DNA from: Caulobacter sp. BP25
Lineage (GTDB): Bacteria > Pseudomonadota > Alphaproteobacteria > Caulobacterales > Caulobacteraceae
Length of the DNA stretch: 64,000 nucleotides
Assembly: GCF_002737755.1 (NCBI RefSeq)
Contig: NZ_PEGH01000019.1
Span: 124,001 to 188,000 of the forward strand
Reading direction: 5' to 3'
A model generated the notes under the pieces. That model saw only the letters and a list, made by a program, of their open reading frames with translations. It searched no databases and was not told the DNA's origin. Made by a program: the position numbers and the translations under genes. Shown piece after piece: positions 43,960 through 51,976 of this stretch. The first letter of the stretch is position 1. Each line of letters opens with the position of its first letter.

Positions 43960-45647
43960 TTCAGACTCTCCGTCCCCGGCTTGCGCGTCCATTGATAGAC
44001 CTTGGCCGTCTCGCCGCGCGGCAGATAGGTCAGCGGGAAGCTCCTGCCCTCGCGTGTAACCTTCAGGGTCAAGGTCGCGGCGGGATCGCCCTGCACGCCG
44101 TCCATCGCGACGGCGTAGGTGACAACGTCACCGTCCTTCAGGCCAGCCTTGGCGGCTTCCGAGCCCGGGATCAGGCCCCGGATCGTTTTGGTGGTCCCAA
44201 CCAGCGACTTGGGCTCGAAACCCAGCTCGAAGCGACGGACCTCGGCCGTCGTCCGCGTAAAGCACGGCCCGAAGTCGTCGGACTCGGGCAACATCAGGGC
44301 GCCGGCCAACATGGCCTGGTGCAGCTTGCGCCCGTCCTCGCCCAGTTCCTTCACGACCAGCTCGATCCACGCCGCGTCGTCCGTGCTCTGGCCAGCGGCA
44401 TAGCGGCGGTTCATCTCCAGCACCAGATCGTCGACCGAACGCTTGCCGGCGGTGGCGCGGCGGATTCGGCCGTCCAGCACCGCGAAATAGAGGCCGCCCC
44501 GGTCGTAGGGCAGCACGCGGATGCGAGTGTCTTCCCAGAAGCGCGGCGCGATCTCCTGGTCGGGCGTGTCGTTCAACGGATTGGCGTAGTAACGGCGGGC
44601 GGTGTCGTTGAGGTCTTCCAGGAACTCCTCGGGCGAAAGAAGCCCGGCGCGGAACGGCAGCAGACCCTGGTAATGGACCGCCACGCCCTCGCCATACCAC
44701 TGGCCGGCGTTCGACTCCGTCCAGGTGTGAACCATCTCGTGCGACAGGGTGCCCTTCAGGCTGTCGCCCTTGGTGTCGGCGCCGTAGGTGGTCAGGAACG
44801 ACCGAGTCAAGGCCGTGCCGCCGCCGGCGTTGATCGGGTTGTAACGCAGGAAGACCCGATACGGCGGGACGCTCTTGTCCTGGAAGAAGCCGCTCATCCA
44901 ACCGTGCAACCGGTTGGTCCAGGCCATCAGCGGCGCGGGGTCGAACGGCGGCTTGCCCAGCCAGGCCGATGAGAACCCGGTCTCGGACACTATGGCCGGC
45001 TCGCGCTTCATCGGCCCAGCCATGAACACGGTCGAGGCCAGTTGGTCGGCCGGGCCGTCGGGCAAGGCGACATCGCCCTCGCCAAAGCTGGAGGTCGCCG
45101 TCGAGCCCTGGGGCAGCGCGCGCAGATCCCAGCTCAGACTGATCTTCCGGACCTTCTCCTCCTCGGGCAGGAGGATGAAGGTGTTGCCTACGCCCGAGAC
45201 ACCGCCGCCTTCGGTGCGCAAGGCATAGGGCGGGCCCGAGCCACGCTTGGGCGGGGTGTTGTCGACCGGAGCCGTGTAGCGCACGACGACCGGCCCGCGC
45301 GTGGCGCGACCGGCCAGCCAGTGGCGCGACCAGACCAGGCCCTGGGCCGGATCGTCCCGCACCATCAGCGGAACCTCGCCGTCAGCGTCGGTCGCCGTCA
45401 GGCCGGTCAGGGTCTCGGCGACCGTGGCGGTGTTGGCGATGACGATAGGCAGGCTCAGCATCGGCGCGCCGGCCGTGGCCGGCAGCTCCGAGAAGCGCAT
45501 CTCGACCTCGAGGCTCCCCTGCCCCTTGGCCTCGTCCATGCGGCTGGGCTTGAGCAGCACCGACAGCGACGGATCGGCCAGGGCCGGACCGGAGGCGGTC
45601 AGCAGGAGAGCAGCGGTAAGGCCGCCGAGACGGTGCGCCAGGGTCAT
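43947..45647 (-). CDS. Exported M61-like metallopeptidase with C-terminal PDZ domain
   Basis: Encodes 566 aa from ATG 45647, which shares one base with the stop of the cyclodeaminase gene (TGATG). Signal peptide ends GPALADP. The gluzincin motif HEMVHTW with the downstream zinc Glu in WYGEGVAVHY marks an M1/M61-type peptidase. The C-terminal hundred residues contain a PDZ domain (GLIPGSEAAKAGLKDGD). The N-terminal half is beta-rich and divergent from standard M61 glycyl aminopeptidases. Presumably a periplasmic peptidase working with the M28 enzyme. Confidence 0.78.
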   Translation of the reverse strand: MTLAHRLGGLTAALLLTASGPALADPSLSVLLKPSRMDEAKGQGSLEVEMRFSELPATAGAPMLSLPIVIANTATVAETLTGLTATDADGEVPLMVRDDPAQGLVWSRHWLAGRATRGPVVVRYTAPVDNTPPKRGSGPPYALRTEGGGVSGVGNTFILLPEEEKVRKISLSWDLRALPQGSTATSSFGEGDVALPDGPADQLASTVFMAGPMKREPAIVSETGFSSAWLGKPPFDPAPLMAWTNRLHGWMSGFFQDKSVPPYRVFLRYNPINAGGGTALTRSFLTTYGADTKGDSLKGTLSHEMVHTWTESNAGQWYGEGVAVHYQGLLPFRAGLLSPEEFLEDLNDTARRYYANPLNDTPDQEIAPRFWEDTRIRVLPYDRGGLYFAVLDGRIRRATAGKRSVDDLVLEMNRRYAAGQSTDDAAWIELVVKELGEDGRKLHQAMLAGALMLPESDDFGPCFTRTTAEVRRFELGFEPKSLVGTTKTIRGLIPGSEAAKAGLKDGDVVTYAVAMDGVQGDPAATLTLKVTREGRSFPLTYLPRGETAKVYQWTRKPGTESLKCAY

Positions 45648-46588
45648 CAGCTTTGCTCGTAGAGATAGGCCGCCGCCGCCAGGTCCTGCACAGCGTGGCC
45701 GATCGACTTGTAGACGGTGATATCCGAGTCGGCCTCTCGCCCCGGACGGGTTCCGGCCAGCACCTCGCCGATCTCGGCCTGGATGCAGTCCTCGGTGACC
45801 AGCCCGGCCGCGACGGCGCGCAGGAACTCGCCCGCGCCGTTGCGCGCCGACTCCCGGCTCTCGACGAAATAGCGCCCGACCGAGACCACGGCGGCCTCGG
45901 CTTCCGCCGCCGAGGCGACGCTGGCCCCGACCAAGTTCACGTGAGTTCCAGGCGTCAGCCAGTCGGCGAACAGGATGGGCTCGACCGCGCCGGTGACCGT
46001 GCAGACGATCTGGGCGTCCGCCACCGCCTCGCGAGGATCGGCGACCGGGACCATCGACAGGCCGGTCTTCTCCGCCATCGTCTCGCAGAAAGCCCCGGCC
46101 CGGTCGATCGAGCGCCCCCAGACCCTGACCTCGCGCAGCGGCCGAATGCGGGCCAGGGCCTCGATGTGGGCGCTGGCCTGGTGGCCATAGCCCATGACCG
46201 TCAAACGCTCGGCGTCCGGGACCGCCAGAGCGTCGGTCGCGACGGCTGTGCCGGCGGCTGTGCGGATCAGGGTGATGGCGCTGGCGTCGGCGACGCACAC
46301 CGCCTGGCCGCTATCGGCGTCGAATAGCACCACCACGCCCAGGTGCGCGGTGCGCCCCGGGCGATCGGGTTCGGCGAAGACGCTGACAAGCTTGGCTCCG
46401 AAATAGCCGTCCGAGAGCAGCGCCCCCGGCATCTGACCGAATAGCCGCCCCGCGCCGATCGGAATGATCGAGCGCGGCAGCTGCCGGGTCTCGCCCGCGG
46501 AGAGCGCGATCATCGCTCCACGCACCGCCGCCCGGCAGCCCTCGAAATCGAGGCCCTTCAGGACGGCGGCTTCGTCGAGAACCTTCAT
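45647..46588 (-). CDS. Ornithine cyclodeaminase/mu-crystallin family protein
   Basis: Encodes 313 aa, cytoplasmic. The dinucleotide-binding region is VMGYGHQASAHIEAL, preceded by the substrate-binding SAITLIRTAAGTAVAT and PGRTAHLG segments. Members include ornithine cyclodeaminase, ketimine and imino-acid reductases, opine-type dehydrogenases and the arginine dehydrogenase DauB. The pairing with a YheO/DauR-type regulator favours a D-amino-acid or imino-acid role over ornithine cyclisation. Two bases separate it from the upstream receptor gene. Confidence 0.85.
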   Translation of the reverse strand: MKVLDEAAVLKGLDFEGCRAAVRGAMIALSAGETRQLPRSIIPIGAGRLFGQMPGALLSDGYFGAKLVSVFAEPDRPGRTAHLGVVVLFDADSGQAVCVADASAITLIRTAAGTAVATDALAVPDAERLTVMGYGHQASAHIEALARIRPLREVRVWGRSIDRAGAFCETMAEKTGLSMVPVADPREAVADAQIVCTVTGAVEPILFADWLTPGTHVNLVGASVASAAEAEAAVVSVGRYFVESRESARNGAGEFLRAVAAGLVTEDCIQAEIGEVLAGTRPGREADSDITVYKSIGHAVQDLAAAAYLYEQS

Positions 46589-46590
46589 GC

Positions 46591-48867
46591 CTAGAAGCTG
46601 CGGGACACGGAGACACCCACGGTGCGCGGCTGCAGGAAGACAGCCGTGGGCGGGCTGGTGCCGCCACGCGTGTTGGCCTCCAGGACGCCGCGCTTGTCGC
46701 CGACGTTCTTGAGATAGGCCACGAGGGTCCAGTCCTCGTTGCGCACGCCGACGCGGAGATCGACCGTCGTGTAGGACGGCAGCTTCACACGGGGGCCGTA
46801 GGCCTCGTTGGCGGTCGCGGTCGGCAGGATGTTGGCGAAGTCGCCATAGCGGCTACCGACATAGGCCAAGCTGGCGCCGACGAAGCCTGAGAAGCCGCCG
46901 CCGACCGACCAGTCGTAGTCCGCCGACAGGCTGCCCGAGATCTTGGCCGATCCCGGCAGGCGATCGCCCTTGGCGCCGTAGATCGGCGAGGCGCCCGCCG
47001 GCGGACGCAGGCCGTCGGTCAGCTTGGCGTCCAGATAGGTCATGGCGCCTTCGAGCACGAAACCCCGAACCGGCGACCAGCGCCCGGAGAACTCCGCGCC
47101 ACGGCTGCGAGCGGTCGAGCCGTTCGTGTAGTAGGTCAGCTGCGAGAGCGTGTCGGTGGTCAGGAGCTGGATATCGTCCCAGTCGATCTGGAAGAGCGCC
47201 GCCTCATAGGTGAACCTCAGGTTCGGGACCACGCCCTTCAGACCGGCCTCGTAGCTGGTCACGGTGTCGGAACCGAACGACAGCGGAACGCTGCCGATCC
47301 CCGCGCTGTTGGGGCCGCCGGGACGATATCCGGTGGCGACGCGCAGGTAGGCCATCATGTCCGACGAGATCTTGTAGCTGGGTGTGAACAGCCAGGTGAT
47401 GGCGTCGTCGGAGGACTTGGATTGGTCGACGCTGCTGGTCGGGCCGAAGAACCGCTCGGCCGGCTTGGCGATCGTGGTCGTGGACCGGCTGTCCTGGTCG
47501 TTGGACGAGTAGCGCGCGCCGACCTGCAGGTCGAACTTCGGCGTGAAGTGGTAGGTGGCGTCGGCGAAGACGGCCTTTTCCTTCAGCGTCGCGGGCCCGA
47601 CCGAGTTATAGGCGGTCGTCCCCGCGCCGCCGCCCGCCGAACGGACGATCAGCGTCTGATCCACCGAGATCTTCTCGTCCGTGTAGAAGCCGCCGACCAG
47701 CCACTCCAACGGTCCGTCAGACTTGGAGGCCAGGCGGATTTCCTGGCTGAATTTCTTGGTCCGGTCGGCGTTGATCAGCGACACCGACCCGCCTGCGGCC
47801 GAGAACGGCGAGAGCAGGAAGCGGAAGGCGTTGGTCTGGTCCAGATCGGACTTGGAGCGGACCTTGTTCCAGGCGCTGATCGCGGTCAGGTCGGCGAAGC
47901 CGAGGTCCACATTGGCGCGCCCCTGATAGAGGTCGAGACTGACGTCGCGCTTGGTCGGCGCGATGTTCAGCGTCAGGTCGCCGAAGTACGGCGTGAAGTC
48001 GACGGGGCCCGTGAAAGCGCCCGTGCCGCACGACGGGCAGACGCGGATGCTGGGGCTGCCGAGGAACTTCGCGCGCTGGCGCACGGCCGACGCGTCGATG
48101 GAGAAGGTCTCGGTCGGCTTGAACAGAACCACGGCCCGTCCGCCCTTCACGCGGTTCTTGTTGACGTCCACACCCTGGGCGGTGGCGTTGATGTTGTCGA
48201 GATAGGCCGGATCGCGGCGGTCGAAGGCGCTGACACGAAGCGCCAGCTTGTCCTTGACCACGGGCACGTTCACAGCGCCGCGCAGCGAATAGCCCTGACC
48301 GCCGCCGGCGATGTTGTTGGCGCCGAGCTCGACGCGACCGCTGAAGTCCTCGGTGTTGGGCGCCGTGGTGACGTACTTCACTAGGCCGCCCAGGCTGGAG
48401 GCGCCGTAGAGCGTGCCTTGCGGACCGCGCAGGACCTCGATGCGCTGTAGATCGGACGGATCGATATCGACGAGCGGCGACTGAGCCGAGGCCGCGCCGG
48501 ACGTCAGCGGCACGTCATCGACGACGAAGGCGACGGTCGCCGCGGTGCCGCCGCCGGTGGTGACGCCGCGAATGGCGACGTTGGCCGCGCGCTGCTCGGT
48601 GCCACCACCCGTCAGCGAAATGCCCGGGACGCGATTGTAGAAGTCCCGCAGTTGCACCAAGTTCTGGCGCACCAGGGTATCCCCCGTCACGGTCGCCACC
48701 GACACCGGCACGTCCAGCAGGCGCTCTGACTTCTTCTGGGCGGTCACGACGATCTCGCTCATCGTCGTCTGGTCGCTCGCGGCGTCCTGAGCCTGAACCG
48801 CCGAAGCGGCCAGCAGGCACGCGCTCCCCGAACCCGCCAGCAGCAAAACCTTCAAACCGTTGCGCAT
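46591..48867 (-). CDS. TonB-dependent receptor of the peptide/amino-acid operon
   Basis: Encodes 758 aa from ATG 48867, with GGGGGAT upstream. Signal peptide ends SAVQAQD. TonB box MSEIVVTAQKK, plug domain (VPVSVATVTGD, LRDFYNRVPGISLTGGG, LRGPQGTLYGASSLGG) and a barrel ending VGVSVSRSF with a terminal Phe. The substrate is unknown; the downstream peptidases and cyclodeaminase-family enzyme point to a peptide or amino-acid derivative. First gene of the operon, divergent from the YheO-like regulator. Confidence 0.9.
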   Translation of the reverse strand: MRNGLKVLLLAGSGSACLLAASAVQAQDAASDQTTMSEIVVTAQKKSERLLDVPVSVATVTGDTLVRQNLVQLRDFYNRVPGISLTGGGTEQRAANVAIRGVTTGGGTAATVAFVVDDVPLTSGAASAQSPLVDIDPSDLQRIEVLRGPQGTLYGASSLGGLVKYVTTAPNTEDFSGRVELGANNIAGGGQGYSLRGAVNVPVVKDKLALRVSAFDRRDPAYLDNINATAQGVDVNKNRVKGGRAVVLFKPTETFSIDASAVRQRAKFLGSPSIRVCPSCGTGAFTGPVDFTPYFGDLTLNIAPTKRDVSLDLYQGRANVDLGFADLTAISAWNKVRSKSDLDQTNAFRFLLSPFSAAGGSVSLINADRTKKFSQEIRLASKSDGPLEWLVGGFYTDEKISVDQTLIVRSAGGGAGTTAYNSVGPATLKEKAVFADATYHFTPKFDLQVGARYSSNDQDSRSTTTIAKPAERFFGPTSSVDQSKSSDDAITWLFTPSYKISSDMMAYLRVATGYRPGGPNSAGIGSVPLSFGSDTVTSYEAGLKGVVPNLRFTYEAALFQIDWDDIQLLTTDTLSQLTYYTNGSTARSRGAEFSGRWSPVRGFVLEGAMTYLDAKLTDGLRPPAGASPIYGAKGDRLPGSAKISGSLSADYDWSVGGGFSGFVGASLAYVGSRYGDFANILPTATANEAYGPRVKLPSYTTVDLRVGVRNEDWTLVAYLKNVGDKRGVLEANTRGGTSPPTAVFLQPRTVGVSVSRSF

Positions 48868-49167
48868 CGCAATCCCCCTAGGCGTGGAGGATGGCGTGAG
48901 CGCCGCCTCCTCAAGACCAATGTTCGCCAGAAGTCTTGCAACGGAACGATGACGCATTCAACATTTTGTTGATGATCACAACGAAGCTTTGACATGGGCC
49001 GATTTTCGCTTGGAAATCAGACAATAGGGCCCAAAACACAGGCGCCAATCGGATAATCGACGCCCGCTGACGATCGTGTTAACCCCACGCCGAGGCTCGA
49101 CATCAACATTTCGTTGAATCTCGCGCCCGCCCCGCCGATCATACGCTCGCATGAAGGATGCCGCCCC
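48868..49167. promoter_or_regulatory. Divergent control region with two identical-type palindromic operators
   Basis: Two copies of the 15-bp palindrome TCAACATTTYGTTGA are present, at 48958-48972 (TCAACATTTTGTTGA) and 49103-49117 (TCAACATTTCGTTGA). One lies toward each divergent start. They are the obvious candidate binding sites for the YheO-like regulator and could allow DNA looping. GAAGGA is the ribosome-binding site before GTG 49168. Confidence 0.65.
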
Positions 49168-49845
49168 GTGCACGACGAAAAGGCCCTGCTGGGCGTCCTC
49201 CAAGGCGTGGCCAAGGCGCTGGAGTGCGCCGTGAACCAGCATACGGAAGTGGTGGTCCACAATCTGCGGCAACCCGAGGCCTCAATTGTCGAGATCGTCA
49301 ATGGCCATGTCAGCGGACGCCATGTGGGCTCGGCGATTATCGCGGGCCCGGCCGAGGACAAGGCCTTCGACACCCTCGTCGCCAGCAAGGCCGCCGCCCA
49401 CCCCAACGAGGTGCGCGTCGTCGCCAACTACACGTCCAAGGCCCGTGACGGACGCTCGCTCCGTTCGTCCTCGGTGGTCATGTTCGACGCCGACGGCGTT
49501 CCGGCGGCCGCGCTCTGCGTCAACGTCGACATGGGGGCGATCGAACGCCTCCAGCGCGATATTCAGGGCGCGCTGATCCCGACCGTGCTGCCCCCCCTGC
49601 CCGCCCCGCGCGCCGAGACGAATATCGAGGACCTGATCGAGGAGATCATCGCTTCGGCCCTCGACACCGCCGGCGCTCCAGTCGAGCGGATGTCCAAGGC
49701 CGAAAAGAAGACCGCCGTCTCGATCATGCACGAGCGCGGCTTGTTCGTGATCCGAGGGTCGGTTGAAAGGGTGGCCGCGCGCCTGGGCGTCACCAAGTTC
49801 ACGATCTACAACTACCTCGACGAAATCGGCGCCAAGCGCTCTTGA
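49168..49845 (+). CDS. YheO/DauR-like transcriptional regulator (PAS-like plus HTH)
   Basis: Encodes 225 aa from GTG 49168, preceded by GAAGGA at 7 bp; a TTG at 49114 is in frame but falls within an operator copy. The N-terminal PAS-like YheO domain reads HTEVVVHNLRQPEASIVEI and SSVVMFDADGVPAAALCVN. The C-terminal HTH shows MHERGLFVIRGSVERVAARL and TKFTIYNYL, as in the DauR/YheO family. DauR controls D-arginine use in Pseudomonas together with an ornithine cyclodeaminase-family enzyme, which fits the gene content across the shared promoter. Predicted to autoregulate and control the receptor operon. Confidence 0.88.
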   Translation: MHDEKALLGVLQGVAKALECAVNQHTEVVVHNLRQPEASIVEIVNGHVSGRHVGSAIIAGPAEDKAFDTLVASKAAAHPNEVRVVANYTSKARDGRSLRSSSVVMFDADGVPAAALCVNVDMGAIERLQRDIQGALIPTVLPPLPAPRAETNIEDLIEEIIASALDTAGAPVERMSKAEKKTAVSIMHERGLFVIRGSVERVAARLGVTKFTIYNYLDEIGAKRS

Positions 49846-50307
49846 AGTCGCGGCCACGTTTGCGCGGCCGCCCCGCGCCATGAACGGACCTAAGCGCAGC
49901 TCCAAGAATGCGACATTCAGGAGTGCGTTGGTGGTAGCGCCGTCGGCCTTTGACCAGTAGGCGTGGAATGATCCTCTGGCCAGATCCGTCCGGCTCAACC
50001 CTTCCGGAGCTGGCTGCCCGTATCATGGTCACTGGAAGCTACAAGGCGATCGCCAGGGCCAGACGCCAGACCATCCAAACCATGAAGGCCGGCAGCGTGA
50101 CCTCGATGACCTACATGCCTGGCATGGCGGTAGCGATCAGCTCGGTCTGACCGATCAGCCGCAGCAGCAGCGACACCAGACACGGCAGGCTCGTCCAGCG
50201 CAGGAGACCACCGGCCCGACAGCAGGCGGCCAAGGGCGCGCTCGCTCGCCGGTCCGCGCCCTTTAGCGGCGGCGTATAGGAGCAAAGAACACACTGACTA
50301 CGCCGCC
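49846..50307. other. Gene-free region with a possible decayed membrane-protein gene
   Basis: No intact gene. On the - strand, 50043-50250 reads GGLLRWTSLPCLVSLLLRLI followed by GQTELIATAMPGM, a stop, then VIEVTLPAFMVWMVWRLALA and a second stop. The two hydrophobic stretches look like the end of a small multi-helix membrane protein interrupted by an in-frame TAG. It may be a remnant of a gene once paired with the HxlR regulator next door. Evidence is weak. Confidence 0.3.
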
Positions 50308-50745
50308 TTATGGCTTTTCTGCCGTCGATCCTGGCACGACAACCCGAAACGCTCGCGAACCGATCTCCGCGCCGGTTCCCCGATCAATGGCGACGGGTTC
50401 GATGTCTCTTCCGCTCACCGCGTCCAGGTAGCGCACCAAAGCGCCTTCCGACCGATGCTTGCGGCTCCAGCCGGCGATCATGAACAGGATCGGCAGCAGG
50501 TCACGCCCCGCCTCCGTCAGGCGGTATTCATCACGCGGCGGATGATCCTGGTAGCGCACCTTCTCCAGCAGCCCCTCCTGCGTCAGCGAAGCCAGGCGCT
50601 TGGTCAGGACCGTGGGCGCGATGCCGAGCCCCCTTCGGAAGTCATCAAAGCGGCTTACCCCCGCCAGGGCGTCCCTGAGGATCAGGAGGCTCCAGGCGTC
50701 GCCAAACGTCGCGACGCCTCGAGCGATGGGGCATGGGCTATCCAT
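50308..50745 (-). CDS. HxlR-family transcriptional regulator
   Basis: Encodes 145 aa from ATG 50745 (a GTG nine bases upstream is an alternative). The HxlR winged helix is clear: CPIARGVATFGDAWSLLILR, FDDFRRGLGIAPTVLTKRL, and the wing DEYRLTEAGRDL. It regulates nearby genes, often in response to reactive carbonyls or quinones. Divergent from the hydrolase gene, with paired operators between them. Confidence 0.92.
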   Translation of the reverse strand: MDSPCPIARGVATFGDAWSLLILRDALAGVSRFDDFRRGLGIAPTVLTKRLASLTQEGLLEKVRYQDHPPRDEYRLTEAGRDLLPILFMIAGWSRKHRSEGALVRYLDAVSGRDIEPVAIDRGTGAEIGSRAFRVVVPGSTAEKP

Positions 50746-50888
50746 CGATCTCACTCGATATCATTTTGATAGTGACTAGATACTGATAACGTAGTAACAC
50801 ACTATCGAATTGATAGCCACTCGACCGAAGGCCGCCAGAGTCACCCTCGGTCCAGTCGCCCTCGATCGCATTCGCAAGGAGAAACGCC
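50746..50888. promoter_or_regulatory. HxlR-hydrolase divergent promoter with two TATC-N5-GATA palindromes
   Basis: TATCATTTTGATA (50759-50771) and CTATCGAATTGATAG (50802-50816) are matching palindromes with centres 44 bp apart, about four helical turns, in an AT-rich stretch. Their placement between HxlR and the divergently transcribed gene suggests HxlR operators. Confidence 0.6.
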
Positions 50889-51830
50889 ATGTCCATGTCG
50901 CGTAGAAACATCGTCAAGGTCGGAACCAGCGCGGCCGTCGCGCTGACCCTGTCTTCGCAGGCCGTCACCGCTAGCGCGGCGCAGACCGCCACCCAGAGCG
51001 CGTCCAACGCGCCGACCCGCTATGTCGAGGTCGGCGGCCGCAAGCTTGCCTATCGCTCGGTGGGCGAAGGCAAGCCGTTCGTCCTGTTCAATCGCTTCCG
51101 AGGCACCCTCGACACCTGGGACCCGCTGTTCATCGACAGCCTGGCGGCGCAGGGCTTCCGGGTGATCACCTTCGACTACTCCGGACTGGGCTTTTCCACG
51201 GGCGAAAAGAGCTACAGCCCGCCTTCCCTGGTGAAGGATGGACGCGAGCTGATCGTGGCGCTGGGCCTCAAGAACGTCGCGATCGGCGGTTGGTCGATCG
51301 GCGGCATCGCCGCTCAGATCTACCTGGCCTTGTTTGGCCAGGAGGTTTCCCACGTCGTGCTCATCGCCACCACGCCCCCGGGCGCCCTCGTAAAGCCGGC
51401 GGAGCAGCTCTTCTACGACACCGCCGCCAAGCCGGGCATCGATCTGGAGCAGTTCACCATCGTCTTTTTCGAGCCCGCCGACGAAGCCAGTCGGGCGGCG
51501 TCCAAGCGCTCGTTCGACCGCATCACCCAGCGCAAGGCTGACCGCGCGCCGGACGTGGATGCGGCCTGGGCGATCTCTCAAATCGGAAACAAGCCGCAAA
51601 ATCCGGTGTTCCCGTCGGACGATATCCTGAACCTGCTCAAGTCGACCAAGACGCCGATCCTGCATCTTGGCGCGGACCACGACATCATCTTCCCGGTCGA
51701 GAACTGGTACGCCCTCAACGGCGCGCTGCCGACGACCCGGCTGGTCACCTTCCCGAAGTCGGGCCATGGCCCGCAGCATCAGTATCCGGAAGAGTCGGCG
51801 GGCCACATCGCCTCCTTCCTAAAGGCGTAG
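50889..51830 (+). CDS. Exported alpha/beta hydrolase
   Basis: Encodes 313 aa. Start with SRRNIVKVGTSAAVALTL, a Tat-type signal, so exported folded. The alpha/beta-hydrolase fold shows the nucleophile elbow GGWSIGG, the acid Asp in GADHDIIFP and the catalytic His in KSGHGPQHQ, with DYSGLGFSTG in the N-terminal half. The substrate is unknown. Controlled presumably by the divergent HxlR regulator. Confidence 0.87.
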   Translation: MSMSRRNIVKVGTSAAVALTLSSQAVTASAAQTATQSASNAPTRYVEVGGRKLAYRSVGEGKPFVLFNRFRGTLDTWDPLFIDSLAAQGFRVITFDYSGLGFSTGEKSYSPPSLVKDGRELIVALGLKNVAIGGWSIGGIAAQIYLALFGQEVSHVVLIATTPPGALVKPAEQLFYDTAAKPGIDLEQFTIVFFEPADEASRAASKRSFDRITQRKADRAPDVDAAWAISQIGNKPQNPVFPSDDILNLLKSTKTPILHLGADHDIIFPVENWYALNGALPTTRLVTFPKSGHGPQHQYPEESAGHIASFLKA

Positions 51831-51835
51831 TGTCC

Positions 51836-51873
51836 GGCGATCCGGCGTCGCCCAGGCGCGGCGCCGGATCGCC
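51836..51873 (+). terminator. Strong hairpin after the hydrolase gene
   Basis: GGCGATCCGGCG (51836-51847) pairs perfectly with CGCCGGATCGCC (51862-51873), loop of 14. It starts six bases after the stop. No T run follows, so it may act as a bidirectional boundary or 3' stabiliser rather than a canonical terminator. Confidence 0.55.
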
Positions 51874-51976
51874 TAGCTTGCCGCTAAAAAACTTGGCGCC
51901 CGATGGAGGGAGCGCGGACCTTGGCGCCGAGGGCTCTCCATCGCCCCTTAGCGCTGGGGCTTAAAGGCCACTTCAG

